Source: Suillus spraguei (taxonomy: Eukaryota > Basidiomycota > Agaricomycetes > Boletales > Suillaceae). Taken from it: a DNA stretch of 64,000 bases. Shown here in pieces: positions 36,057 to 48,400 of this stretch. The notes beneath the pieces are model-generated. The model was given only the letters and a program-made list of their open reading frames with translations, had not been told where the DNA came from and searched no databases. Each line of letters starts with the position of its first letter. The stretch's first letter is position 1. The DNA lies in NCBI GenBank assembly GCA_016800925.1, contig JABCPU010000201.1, forward strand, positions 1 to 64,000, read 5' to 3'. The position numbers and the translations under genes were made by a program.

Positions 36057-36501
36057 TCCGGACCTTCGGACCCCTAGTCCTTCGGATCCATCCTATCCTA
36101 TCCTCTGACATCTATGGATCATCTTTCCCTCCGGAGCTCTGCTCCTATCCTGCCCTGGACTTTGTCCAGCAGTCCATCCTTCATCTGTTCTACTTGGAAC
36201 TTGTTCCAGTAGTGTTACCATTACTCCCTACCTTCCGGAAATAGTTCCGGCGCATTCCCGCGCTCATCCGGAAGTCCATCGGAGCTCTGTCGAGCTATCC
36301 TGCCTTAGAGTTCGTCCGGACCCTCCATCCGGACTTCACCAGAACTCTCCCTTGGACTTCATCCGAAATTAAGGGCACATACTCGGGTAAGGGGCACAGC
36401 GTACGAGCTGAGGCCAAGCCCCTTTGACTTACAACCCTCCAGTACAACCCCATGTAAGACCAGGACTTCTTGCTAATCTCCGGTTTTGCATGGTCGTAAC
36501 A

Positions 36502-36776
36502 CTTTTCATAAAATCCACCATTGTCCCATAACCAACTTTTTGTCCAGAGGTGTCGGTTGATTGAGCATGGTCAAGGAATTGCTCTTTCCAGGATTTGGCA
36601 TTCCTTTCGGTCATAAAGGATGTTATGAAAATGATCTTCTGTTTATCGGTGGTGTAAAGCTTTTCGTTGATATCGAAGTGAAGATTACATGACTGGATAA
36701 ATTCGCGAGAGTTGTCGCGATCTCCATCAAAAGCGGGTGGCTGGCCGATCTTGTATTCAAATTCTTTGGTTGCCAT
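36502..36776 (-). pseudogene. gag: gag fragment of element E
   Basis: It starts MATKEFEYKIGQPPAFDGD and runs, without stops, to TMVDFMKS, where the sequence leaves the family. The gene is cut by its neighbour, so the knuckle and pol are missing. Confidence 0.85.
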
Positions 36777-36970
36777 GATTGGTGATTCGTCTGGTGAGTT
36801 ATACTTTCTCAATGCCTACACACGCTGTCTTGCTGTCCGTTAGGGCTTGTTTTCTGTCAGAGGGCTTCTCTTGACAATCTAGCGTACGCGTACGCTAATC
36901 TGCTTATCAAAGCAATCAGGGTTCGGGGTCGAAGACTGGATAGTCGACGATCAGATAGACTTTAATCTTT

Positions 36971-37433
36971 TGTTACGAACTGGGGTGACGTCACCAGCGA
37001 CAGTGAAAAGACACAGACGGTCTGCTGGGAAGTTCTTACAATGTCAAGAGGACAAGGTGAAAGTACAAGGAACGCGTTCCGAGTACGATCAAGGGTTCGG
37101 CCTCAAAGACGAGTCTAAGAGGTTCTGCAAGAATAGAGACTAAGACTAAGGAGTGCTTAGACTTAGAGACGACTTAGGTTGGAGACCTAAGCAAAGGAAG
37201 TTCCAGGTAAAACCCAGTAAGATTAAAGTAAAGAATCTACTACAAGTACACTGTGCTTATATAGGCAAATATGTGCGCACAGACCAGGTAACCGTGAGAA
37301 CGTAACTGCGTATCCTAATAAGGAAGGCATGTGTTTGTACAGATGCATTGAGCATATGAGTCAGAGTCATGTGACATGATATACAAGTAAGAAGATAATG
37401 GGAAAATGAATAGGGGCATGTACAACTGTAACA
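36971..37433 (-). repeat. 5' LTR of element E
   Basis: 463 bp, TGTTAC..GTAACA family ends. The primer site ACTTTAATCTT (plus strand) is at 36959-36969, one base from the LTR. Confidence 0.88.
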
Positions 37434-37893
37434 CCTCATGAGCACTCAGACACAAAGGCCTTATATGTGCTTGGTCGAGCAGTCAAACGAATGGAGGTAT
37501 GTGGTCATTGTGTATCTATTATGACGTATATGTTCTAACTACACTACTAGGCTGGATTTATTGTTAGCGAGGAACAAGAGATCATACCGACATCTGCTTT
37601 CATGTGGTCCTTTGAAGACATTGCTGGGACTCAGGGCAAACTTGATTGTGGGCTTACTGGTGCGTTACGCATCCATTTGTCTCAGCGACTGCAAGATTCT
37701 CATGACATAAACAGCCTCATCAACCAAGTATGCATTGCTTTCGCCAAATCCACTGCATGTGAAGGTGAAAGGTCATATGGTATATATGGTCCCTCTCATT
37801 ATCTTTATGGATGACGTCTCCGGCAACATCTCAAAACAATGGAACAAGCACCACGCAATCTACATGTTGAATGCAAATCTCCCACGTGAGATG

Positions 37894-38360
37894 TGTTACG
37901 AACTGGGGTGGCGTCACCAGCGACAGTGAAAAGACACAGCCGGTCTGCTGGGAAGTCTTACAATGTCCAAAAGAGGACAAGGTGAAAGTACAAGGAATGC
38001 GTTCCGAGTACGATCAAGGGTTCAGCCTCAAAGACAAGTCTAAGAGGTATCTGCGAGAATAGAGACTAAGGCTAAGGAATGCTTAGATTTAGAGACGATT
38101 CAAGATGACTTAGGTTGGAGACCTAAGCGAAGGAGATTCCAGGTAAAACCCAGTAAGATTAAAGTAGGGAATCTACTACAAGTACACTGTGCTTAAATAG
38201 GCCAATATGTGCGCACAGACCAAGTAACCGTAACTGCGTATCCTAATAAGGAAAGCATGTGTTTGTATAAATGCATTGAGCATGTGAGTCGGAGTCACGT
38301 GATATGATATACAAGTAAAAGAAGATAAGAGAATGAATAGGGGCACATACAACTGTAACA
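37894..38360 (-). repeat. 3' LTR of element D
   Basis: 467 bp. Preceded on the minus strand by the polypurine tract ACGGGGGTAA and, further up, a GAAAGTC/GACTTTC hairpin. Confidence 0.93.
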
Positions 38361-38393
38361 TTACCCCCGTATTACGGTGAAAGTCACCGACTT

Positions 38394-39859
38394 TCAATCA
38401 CTTTGGTTCGCGTAGTAAACGGGGTCGTCACTCCATTCGTAATCTTCGTCAGCAAAGGACCCATTCCTCATATACTCAGCTTCCTCCAAACCAGCGCGTC
38501 GTTTAGAGTCCCGTCTTTTCTCTGCTTGAATACGTTCATCATCAAGCCGTTCCTCCCAATTACGAAGTGCGTCATAAAATCCTTCGTCCTTCCATGTTAA
38601 CTCGAAGGGAGGAGGCCCAACTCGTTTAGGGCAGTAGAGGGACAAATGAGTCGGCGACCAATACCTGCAAACTTTGCACTGGTATTCTGCGCAATTCTTC
38701 TGATGATGCCTGAGTAGTCCACAGACGCGGCATTTCATATTCTCGTCAGGGTTAGAATGGACTTTGCGTAAGGGAGACGGAGAAATGATGGGCGTAGGGC
38801 TAGTGGATCTGGCGCACTTCTTTCCCTTGTTCTTCTTCATACATTTTAAGGCGAGTGTGTTAGCTCGTTTAAGTTGCGCTTGTTGAGCGGGGGACAATGT
38901 GTATGCCGACGCGGGAAGATCTGGGGTAATTGCTCGTTCAGCAGCCGCAAGAAGTTCACCAGAAGAGGATGGAGAAGTTATGCCAAAATCTTTTACTAAG
39001 ATTGGCGAGACAGGGTCCATTGGACCGAATGATGATGGGATAGACATAGGGGGATGTATATGGAGGTCGCGAAGTCGGGGACCGAGTGTTACCAGCTCAG
39101 TGGCCGGAATACCTAGTAGTTTAGCGGCCTCACACTGTTCTATTGTGCAAGGTTCGTATACCCAATCAGGGCAATCAAGTGAGGTCATTGCTGGCGGTGG
39201 CGAGATTGACTGTTCAATGGGAGAAGGAGTTCGGGGGATGCAAGATCAGCTTGCGTTTGTTGTAAATCGGTGATAGCTTCTTCTACTAAGTTTCTGGCCG
39301 CTCTAGTTTCAGCGACTGATCGCTGGATGGTGTCGACAACCGTGCCAGTGAGTTGTCCAATTTCTTGCACAGCAGTGTATAGGCCAGTAAAGGCATCAAG
39401 ACTAGAATAAATGCGCGAAGAGGCGGGTGCTGGGATAGGAAGTGGCGTATCTCTTTGCGGAGAGGGAGGTCGAGCAACGCCTGCTCGACGCTCGGCAATG
39501 ATGTGAATAGCTTCTTCAACATCATTCTTAAAGGAATCGGGAAGTAACAGCATAGCGTAAGCACGAATGCGTTTTTGAAGATGAATGAAACGGTGACGGA
39601 GTGTGATTTCTGTAGTTTCTTTAGCGGTGGCTTCGATGAGGGCTGCGGTGCGGATGATGTTAACAAGGAGTAGAGCGGGGAAGGCACCTCTTTCAGTGAG
39701 GATTCTTTCGATTTCGAGGGCATGTCCTTCACAGAGGACGGCAGCTTCAATGTAAGAGGTATTGTCGATTTCTGCGGTGAGAGTTCCGTATTGTTCAATT
39801 TCAGAGTCGGAGTCATTGGTGGCGACGACGGGTGTGATGTAAGCAGTGGGGAAAGACAT
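38394..39859 (-). pseudogene. ORF3 of element D
   Basis: 1466 nt from MSFPTAYITPV to ANQSD. A single C is missing from a C-run near 39235 (compare ISPRTPSP in copy A), so the frame ends early at 39185 and reopens at 39188; restored it is 489 codons. Domains: helical N-terminal region (GHALEIERILTERGAFPALL, ~50-140), coiled stretch (ETRAARNLVEEAITDLQQTQ, ~205-225), Pro-rich linker, CPDWVYEPCT, basic Ser-rich region, CCHC knuckle CRVCGLLRHHQKNC with a following CKVC, and acidic C-terminus. Function unknown; an RNA- or DNA-binding role is inferred from the knuckle. Confidence 0.85.
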
Positions 39860-39914
39860 TTCGAGATAGTAGTTAATCAGGTGCTTGACGCGAGTTGATT
39901 TGACTGAAGAATAA

Positions 39915-42900
39915 TCAGAGGGCATGTTGCTTCTTATAAGCATTCAAGATTCGAGCGGAGTTCTTCAAGTTCTTTTCTGGGAGCCATTCGTTATCTCCCG
40001 ATGAGTATCCTTTCCAGGAAACTAGATAGCGTCAGCGATTGCCGGTTCCTTTGTGAGAAAGAATTGCTTCTATTTCGTATTCTTCCTCTTCTTCGATGAT
40101 GTCAGGTGGTGGTTCGGGGAAGTTCAGACCGTGTACGTCCGTTTCGCTATAGGACGATAAGAAAGAAGCATGGAACGTGGGATGAATTTTCCACTGCGGA
40201 GGGAGGTTGAGTGTGAACGTGATAGGAGATAAGACATCGATGATCGGGAAAGGTCCATATCGTTTTGGGGCAAGTTTCCTTGATGGGAGTTTGAGTCTAA
40301 GATTAGCGGCAGATAGCCAAACCTTATCTCCGATCTTCCATGGGGTGTACTTATCTCCTCGGGATCATTCAGCCATTGTCTGCATTGCAATGTTATGGCA
40401 AGCGATTGCTTCTTCTCTTATCTTCTGCAGAGATCGTACTCGATCTTCTGCTGCGGGTACGGATGAGTCAGGGATAAGGTGGGGAATAGCGCGTGGCTCG
40501 TATCCCATCATCAAATAGAAGGGTGATGCATTCCTTGCATCATGTTTTCGGTGGTTGTGGACGAATTCGGCGATTGGTAGGTGTTCTACCCAATCTTCGG
40601 GGTTGTTACAGCAGTAGATGGGGAGGTATGTTTCAAGTTCTTGATTTAGCCTTTCAGTTTGACCATCAGTCTGTGGGTGGTAAGCCGTGGATGGAGCGAT
40701 GACGTAGTCGAGAAGTCGGGCAAGTTCCTTTGAGAAACGAGATAGGAATTGCGGTCCTCTGTCCGAGATAACTTTGTCATGGAGTCCAAATCGTCGGTAA
40801 ACATGTTTTAAAAATAGTTTAGCCACACCTTCTGAAGTGATGGTTTTCAAACAAGGGATAATAATTACCCCCTTCGTAAGGCCATGGTCTACCACGACCA
40901 TGATACTGTCAAAGCCCCCAGAGACAGGGAGGTCAGTGATGAGATCAACGGAGACCTGGGAGAACGGGTGAACAGCTGATGAGGGAATAGGCGTGAGCGG
41001 GGGTCGAACCGGATGAGTATCCGCTTTCATTTGCTGGCAAAGGGCGCAACCCTCAACGTATTTCCGAATATAAGAGCCCATTGCAGGCCACCAGGCTTCA
41101 CGTTTTACGAGTTCTTCAGTTTTATATCTACCGGGATGACCCGCGGTAGGATGATCATGATACCTTTTTAGGATATCGGAGCGATGCGCCGGTGGAATAT
41201 AGGCGCGGTTCTTAAAATAGAGGATGTTCTCCTCGATCTTCCAGTCAGAAAGTGCCGATTTCATAGGGGGGAGGCACACGCCATCAAGGGCATCAGATGC
41301 TGTCTTGAAGACAGGGTCGTCGAGGGGGTCAGAGGAGGACAGCACATCCTTTAAGTCAGTGTCAATAAGACGAATGAATAGAGTGTCAGGGAGGAGGGTC
41401 TGGTCCTCGTTATTGTCTTTGCCAGAGTCATAATCAGGCCAGCGGGATAGTGCATCAGGTACTGCTAATTTAGTACCTGCAACGTGATGCAGTTCAATGT
41501 CGTAAATAGACAAAATCAATTGCCAACGTGCTTGGCGACGGGTGAGCTTCTGTGCACTCCTAAAGTACAGAAGGTTCTTGTGGTCAGTGAATACCAGGAC
41601 GGGGTGTGGGTTTCCTTCGAGATAATGACGCCATTCGTTTAATGCCCGGATTACGGCAAGGAGTTCCCGATCAAAGATCTGGTAATTGCGTTCTGCGGGG
41701 TTCAAAGACTGTGAGAGGTATGCACATGGGTGATAAACACCATTCTCATCGGTTGTAGGAGAACTCCGCCAGTTGCTACGAGCGAAGCGTCGGTAGCAAT
41801 GGCAAATTGTCGGGAAGGATCGGGGTTATGGAGTACCGGTTGGGAAGTGAAGCGTCGTTTCAATTCTTCGAAGGTGTCCATACATTCGGTTGACCACTCA
41901 AAGGCCTTATCTTTCTTTGTCAAATTGATAAGGGGTCTGGCGATGTCAGAATAGTGGGAAATGAACGTGCGGTAGAAGTTGCAAAAACCGAGGAATGACC
42001 AAACATCTTTTACGGATTTCGGTATTGGCCATTCGGAGATTCCCTTGGTCTTGGTGGTGTCCATAGCAACTTGTCCGGGGCGAATTATCATTCCGAGGTA
42101 TTCCACTTCTTCTGCATCGAAGGTGCATTTCTCTGGTTTCAAGAACAGGTGTTCTTGTCGTATTTTCATTAAAACTCGTCTAGTCCGTTCACGGTGTTCT
42201 GCCATTGTCGTGGAGAAAATCAGGATATCGTCCATATAGATAACCATCCATCCTTCATTGATTTCTTGTTGAAAGGTGCGATTCATGTATGCTTGAAAAG
42301 TTGCTGGGGAATTGCAGAGGCCAAAGAACATGACATTTGGTTTAAAGAGGCCAAATTCCGTGGTAAAAGCAGCTTTCTACCTGTCGTCAGGATGGATGCG
42401 AATGTTGTTATAACCAGACCGGATATCCATTTTCGTAAAGAACTGTGCGTTGTGAAGACGTGCGACAAGGGAAATAGGGAGTGGAAGCGGGTATGCGTTC
42501 TTGACTGTCCAATCATTGATGTAGCGATAATCTTGACAGGGACGCAGTTCTCCGCTCTTCTTTCCCACAAAGAAGAAGCCACTAGCTTGAGGTGACTTCG
42601 ATTCTGAGATAAAGCCTTTCGCAACGTTTTCATCGATAAACATTTTGACAGCAGTGCGTTCTTTTTCTGATAACGGGTAAACCTTAGACGTGCGAGGGAT
42701 AAAACCAGGTTTGGTGTCGATCCGATGATCGATACCAGGGCGTTCGGGGGGTAGTTTGTTCAGTCCGTCTTTAGCAAAGACGTCTGCGAAGTCGTGCAAA
42801 TAATCCGGGACCAATTCTTCAAAGGATTTCTTTTTCTTTTCCTTTTCATCCGTAGCAAATTCCTGAGCCTTGTTGCTGTATTTTGTGATGGAAGGGAAAC

Positions 42901-44015
42901 TGTGGAATAGTTGGAAGATTGTTCGAATCGGGAAGTTCCATCACGTGTGAGAGGCGTATCCATGGAAACTTCTTCTATGATTCTCATGCTGACTCCATCA
43001 GTGTCGTATTCCACGAGAAATTCTCCATCTCCTAGTTCATACGAAGACATTTCGCATACTTCTGGCGCATGCCAGACGTCATTCATGGTATCGAATTGGT
43101 CATCATCCTCGGTTGGGATCAGCGAGGGCACGGGTTCTTCTTTATCAGGGATTTCTTCTATTGAATGAAAGGGTTTTCAGGGGAACGAAGAACTTGGATA
43201 ATTTTAGTACGTTGGTGCTTCGCCCTGGGAGTTCTTCTTCCGTTTTCCTTTTTCCTTGTTTTGTTCTTCTATTGGCCGCTGCTCAATAGGTTCTTGTCCG
43301 ACCTGATGCTCGGGTTCGGATTCATTCTTGCGCTTCTCTGCGCGAGGAATCGGTGATACCGATCTTGGCAATTGGACGCGTGGAGTGAGGTCTGTAGTAC
43401 GTGGCATTCGTACTTCTGGTTCCAGGTCTTCAGGAACATCAATAGGAGAAGCGATGAACATTTCGGAAGACGAGAATGTTGCCATCTGGTGTGATGATTG
43501 AAGAGTTGGGGTAACCCGTTCTTCTTCCGATCCATATCTAGGTCAATTTCGATCTCATCTGATTTATCCGTCCGCGGAAGGATAAGTGTTTCAGCAGCCC
43601 AGTCTATCATTGGGTTCATTGCTCGTAACCATGGGATTCCAAGAAGGATTTGATCTCTTCTTCCTAATTTGGTGATGTTGAATTTTCCATACATGGTTCG
43701 GTCGTCAATTTTGACCACTAGAAGGCAGTAATGTGTGATCGGTCCTCCTTTGATAAGAGTTCCATCTGCCGTAGTAACTTGAAATGGTGTTTTGAGTTTT
43801 CGTCGTGTGATTTGATGGAGTTTCACAAACTCTTCTGAGATGAACGTTCCTGCTGCTCCTGAATCGATAACAGCGGTGGTGTCGATGGATTTCAAACGAG
43901 TACGCGAGTGGAGGGTGATAGGGACACGAAGTTCTTTTCTTTCACCTACAGCGCGTACGAGTCTTAGTAACACATTGGGAGAAACATACGTCGAGTCTTT
44001 GTTTCTCCAAGTCAA
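39915..44015 (-). pseudogene. pol: pol of element D, a few frameshifts
   Basis: Protease (VIDSGAAGTFISEEF) near 43850; RT about 42760-42190 with VIYMDDILIFS at about 42250-42215; RNase H from about 41800; a long open frame 41705-40365 covers RNase H, the HHCC finger ([16 protein letters not shown]) and the integrase core ([32 protein letters not shown]). The integrase C-terminus and chromodomain ([19 protein letters not shown]) follow to stop 39915. Frameshifts lie near 43500, 43180, 42890, 42380, 41705 and 40370. Entry would be by the -1 slip at the gag end. Least damaged pol of the three. Confidence 0.9.
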
Positions 44016-44847
44016 AAATCCTCAACAATCCGTCTCACGGTTTCTTCATCTTCTTCTTCCCTTTGACTTCGGTTTGTCGGAGCGGGGTCTTCTTCTTTCT
44101 GTCAGGACAGTTATGGATGCGGTGTCCTGTCTTTCTGCATCCAAAGCATTGTCCTTTCTTCATGCATTCGGATCTCTCCATATCGGAGATTCGATCTACG
44201 ACCATTGCGTTGGAATCACGGTTCAGAATATACCGTGCATTCCCGTAGTTCTTTTTCTTCTGTTGTGGAGTATGACGTGTCCTCATGGCGTTAAGCCGAT
44301 GATGGGCGTTGTCAATAGCAACGCATTGCAACACAACTTCTCTGAATATTTTGGAGACATCTCCTGTATTGAAAAGCTTTGTAAGGATACCCCAATTAAG
44401 GCCGTCTTGGAAGAACTGGATCTTCATCGCGTTGTCAGTGATCTGAGCCTTGGCTGCAAGTGCCTCAAAGTCAGCGACATAGGTGTGGAGATCTCCAGTT
44501 CCTTGTTTGAGATCTCTGAGTCTTGTAAGCGCGGTCCCCTTGGTATCCACTGGTTCGAATGCTTCTTTGAAGCTCTTCATAAAATCTGCCATCGTCCCAT
44601 AACCAACTTTTTGTCCCGAAGTGTCGGTAGATTGGGCGTGTTCAAGGAATTGTTCCTTCCAAGACTTGGCATTCCTTTCGGTCATAAAGGATGTTATGTA
44701 GATGATCTTCTGTTTGTCGGTGGTGTAAAGCTTTTCATTGATGTCAAAGTGCAAATTGCACGACTGGATAAACTCGCGAGAGTTATCACGATCTCCATCA
44801 AAACCAATCGGTTGACCGATCTTGTATTTGAATTCTTTGGTCAACAT
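44012..44847 (-). pseudogene. gag: gag of element D
   Basis: 836 nt, one base short of the 837 of A and C. The missing base is in the purine run before the C-terminus (about 44060), so the protein ends KGKKKMKKP instead of the usual acidic tail. Capsid region and knuckle CFGCRKTGHRIHNC are intact. Whether such a protein could still enter the pol frame is doubtful. Confidence 0.85.
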
Positions 44848-45017
44848 GGTTGATGATTCTTCTGGTGAGTTATACTTTCTCGGTGCCTACACGCGCTGTC
44901 TTGCTGTCCGTCAGGGCTTTCTTCTTGACAATCTGCTCAGCGTACGCGTACGCTAGTCTGCTGATCTAGGCGATCAGGGTTCAGGGTCGAAGACTGGATA
45001 GTCGACGATCAAAATGG

Positions 45018-45028
45018 ACTTTAATCTT
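45018..45028 (-). promoter_or_regulatory. Self-complementary primer-binding site of element D
   Basis: On the minus strand AAGATTAAAGT lies one base after the 5' LTR. The complementary ACTTTAATCTT (minus strand, 45301-45291) lies in the LTR about 34 nt after TATTTAAG, where transcription would start. An 11-nt pairing of this kind is what Tf1-type self-priming uses. Confidence 0.65.
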
Positions 45029-45029
45029 T

Positions 45030-45496
45030 TGTTACGAACTGGGGTGGCATCACCAGCGACAGTGAAAAGACACAGCCGGTCTGCTGGGAAGTCTTACAAT
45101 GTCCAAAAGAGGACAAGGTGAAAGTACAAGGAATGCGTTCCGAGTACGATCAAGGGTTCAGCCTCAAAGACAAGTCTAAGAGGTATCTGCGAGAATAGAG
45201 ACTAAGGCTAAGGAGTGCTTAGATTTAGAGACGATTCAAGATGACTTAGGTTGGAGACCTAAGCGAAGGAGATTCCAGGTAAAACCCAGTAAGATTAAAG
45301 TAGGGAATCTACTACAAGTACACTGTGCTTAAATAGGCCAATATGTGCGCACAGACCAAGTAACCGTAACTGCGTATCCTAATAAGGAAAGCATGTGTTT
45401 GTACAAATGCGTTGAGCATGTGAGTCGGAGTCACATGATATGATATACAAGTAAAAGAAGATAAGAGAATGAATAGGGGCACGTACAACTGTAACA
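45030..45496 (-). repeat. 5' LTR of element D
   Basis: 467 bp with TATTTAAG promoter box and the 11-nt transcript-start motif. Pairs with 37894-38360. Confidence 0.93.
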
Positions 45497-48400
45497 AGAT
45501 GCTGGAGAAAGAATTCTTTGTGCGCTTTGTTATGTCCTCTCCACATGCTGCTCCCATGGAACTCATGTGGGCGATGAAACAGTCCATTTGGTTTGTTATT
45601 TTATTCACTCACTCAAATTGAAGTTCTAACTAGATCTACAGTAATGCAGCTACATCTGGAGTTGCCGCATGGGATTGCAAAGACAACGAAGAAGTGTTGT
45701 TGATTCCGTGTGGGCTTTTCATTGCTGGTGACAACCCAATGCAAGCAGAGGAGTGTAGCCATGCCGGATTGAACTGTAACTACTTCTGTCAGATGTGCGA
45801 TGTTGGTGGCATGAAGGAGTACAAAGTGTCTGAGGATGGTTATTGCAGCCTGTTTGCAGTAAGAACATAGTTCAATCATATTTTAATATCTGATGATGGG
45901 ATTGCAGTCAGGTAATCTACAAACACCGGAAGGCACTGCTGCAAACATCTGACAACAACTTGAGACAGCGTTGAAGCCTGGCGCTACTGAGAAAATCAAG
46001 AACTTTGTATCAACAACAGGTATTTGTGATATGGCTTCAACTCCCATCATCAACACGCTTGTAGAACTTGGAAAGATGCTTCGAAAACGTACAGCTGGCA
46101 CTCAAGCAATGTCCAAGGCTGAAGTCACAGCTGCACTAGAGAAAGAATTTGAAAAGATTTTACAAGGCGACAAGATTGAAGACACTCTCAACCCGTTATT
46201 GGGGATGAATGGTCAGTTTTGTTTTGAGTTATCGACATCTTGTTCATGCTTTGGCCAGGGCTCGATATGCACATGGATACCCCAACGGAAATACTGCATA
46301 CTGTGCTACTTGGCATTGTGAAGTACTTTTGTGGACAAACCGTATTTCTACTCGACAAAGCAAAGCTTATGAACATTTTTCAAACTCATCTTCAGTCTAT
46401 CGATACAGATGGACTGAATGCTCCATGCCTGAATGCAGGGTACATTTGCACAAGGGTAGCCTGATCAGAAAGCACTTCAAGAGCCTGTTGCAAGTGATGC
46501 CGTTTATAATCTATGACCTTGTCCATCCAACAGTTCTCGGTGCCTGGATTATAATAGGTGAACTTGTTGTACTCATCTGGCACACGAGGATCATAAATAC
46601 CGAAGCTTATCTGGTAAGTTCATATATAAGTATTCAAAGTTATAGTTCTTATCCTCTGTGTCTTCTAGGCAAACTTATCTCGGACAATCGAAGACTTTCT
46701 TAACGTCACGGCACAGTGTTCCCCTAGTATTATCATCAGCAAACCAAAATTCCACTTCTTGATCCACCTCTCAGCATACATCTGTTGGTTTGGGCCTGCA
46801 ATTATATTTTCAACAGAACATTATGAATTGTTCAATCATGTTTTCTGTTTGACATGCATATACAGCAACCGTCAAGCTCCGAGCTGTGACAGCTGCAGGA
46901 TATTCGCTCATCAAGACACTGTCAAACATGTTGTCACCGGTGGATTTTGGTATGACTCCAAGGTCTCAAAATGGGTTAGGGGAGGTCAAGAGGTTCTTGG
47001 ATATTTGCACCATAACCTAGAACAGGCACGATTGCTTGGGTTGTCACATCTTGTTTGTAGTTCTCCTGCACCTGGTATATCACGTGTATTGTGCCTTGCT
47101 TTATCCTCACTAATGATTCATGTAGGTTCCGGAAAGGCTCGATGTACTGTTAGCGCTGGTGGAAAAATGATGAGAGATAATGCGGTGGCCTGGAAGCACA
47201 CTCGTTGTGCAAAGATCTTGAAGACCATGCAGCCTGGTACCAGTTATTTTCATGGAAAATCAATTGTAGCAAGTGAGGGCGATGTTGCACATTTAAGCAG
47301 TCATGTTGTCTTCCGTCAAGTGACAAATGGGCAGGTGAGACTTTTTGACTGTCCATGACTGCGGATTCACGAGATATCACTAGATGGGGATTGGACGAAT
47401 TTGAGAGATTCTCATGTCATCCGACAATCATGATAATGTGTCACACGTCACGCTGCAACTTTTTGCATTTGCAGATACACTGCATCCTTCCGTCCATCTC
47501 CCATCTCTCAATCTCTTGGATGATGAGGTAGTTGTAATGGCAGCAGTGAGTCGTTCTGTGTGTGTGCATGTGTGCTGTTCTGACCTTTGTTGTACAGGAT
47601 ATCAAATGTGTGATCAATCTCCAGCATAATTGTATTGATTCGCAATGTATGGACAGCATCCAATGGACCGTGCATCAAGAACAGATTGAAACTTCTCAGA
47701 CAAAACTGACTATTCACCATAAGTCCACTCCGAACTATTTTGTCAATGCCTACTCCATTCACAACTATGATCATATCCGCCTTGTCATTCCTGAGACACT
47801 TCAAGAAACACCACTGAGGGTTACAAATGTGATAGAAGTTTTGGCAATAGCTGTACGACACATGAAAGAGAAGAAAGCTTCGAAGAAATCTACTGATCCA
47901 TTGCAAGAAGCTGAAAGAACAGAAATTGATATCTGGGACCCTTTGGTACCAACACCTGCATTTGATAAACCTCCCGCTAAATTGAAGACTGTTGCGAAGT
48001 CAAAAGCAAAGGCAAGCGCTGGTTCTAGCATGCGAGGAAGAAAGGCTGCATCATCTCATACAGGTCGAACTGTTGCTGGATCCTCTGGACTTGAGGCACC
48101 ACCTGCTCAGCAAAATCTAGTGGTTCAATCCACTTCTTTCAACCAGCAAGCTCAGGGCCAATTTGTACTGCCAACAAATTTTTGCCTTCCTCCACCGCAA
48201 TCCTTCTGCCCCCCTCTACCTTATTTGCACCATCCACTACAACCGCACTTCCCTCCAGCACAGCCATACCTTCATACACACCCTCATCCACTCCCACCAG
48301 CTCCATATATTGGCTCAGGATATCTTCACAGTGCAGGCATGCACCCTGCCCATGCGCAGTTGGCTCCCACAGCTTCAGGCTCAAACCTCCATATGACACC

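Larger units (their letters stand above)
31514..36501 (+). mobile_element. TCCGGA-rich non-coding LTR element (3' part)
   Basis: A 5-kb stretch with strong C/T bias on the plus strand and very many TCCGGA, TCCGAA and CATCCG motifs. A purine tract CTAAGGGAGGGATAC (35102-35116) precedes a probable 3' LTR at 35117-36501 (TGTGATATACC..GTAACA) related to the family 2 LTRs at 21293 and 56258. No gag or pol motif is visible; the longest frame (32709-33317) is low-complexity. It looks like a large non-autonomous derivative. The 5' LTR is not in the window. Confidence 0.6.
35117..36501 (+). repeat. Probable 3' LTR of the TCCGGA-rich element
   Basis: It shares with the family 2 LTRs the start TGT-ATATAC, the CAGTATATAAA TATA box (about 35559), the TTGTCCGGAGTAG and CCGGACC promoter-side motifs, and the end block GAAATTAAGGGCA..GGGGCACAG..GAGGCCAAGCCC (about 36365-36422). 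It is about twice their length because of simple-repeat expansions. Confidence 0.6.
36502..37433 (-). mobile_element. 5' end of Gypsy element E (truncated)
   Basis: A 5' LTR (36971-37433), primer site and the first ~90 codons of gag in minus orientation. Homology to gag stops abruptly at 36502, next to the end of the TCCGGA-rich element. The rest of the element is not found in the window. Confidence 0.82.
37894..45496 (-). mobile_element. Ty3/Gypsy chromovirus element D (complete structure)
   Basis: 7603 bp between perfect 5-bp duplications agatg (37889-37893 and 45497-45501). Both LTRs are 467 bp and I count six differences between them, all transitions, four at CpG sites. Order on the minus strand: 5' LTR, primer site, gag, pol, ORF3, polypurine tract, 3' LTR. 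It is the structurally best-preserved copy, yet gag, pol and ORF3 all carry 1-nt indels. Confidence 0.95.

Noticed and set aside
39185..39188. ATGA overlap between two frames of ORF3 in element D, suggesting stop-restart translation
   Set aside because: Copy A reads through this region in one frame; D simply lacks one C in a C-run near 39235. The overlap is fortuitous.
43840..44853. 337-codon plus-strand ORF
   Set aside because: It is antisense to gag and protease of element D; no independent motif.
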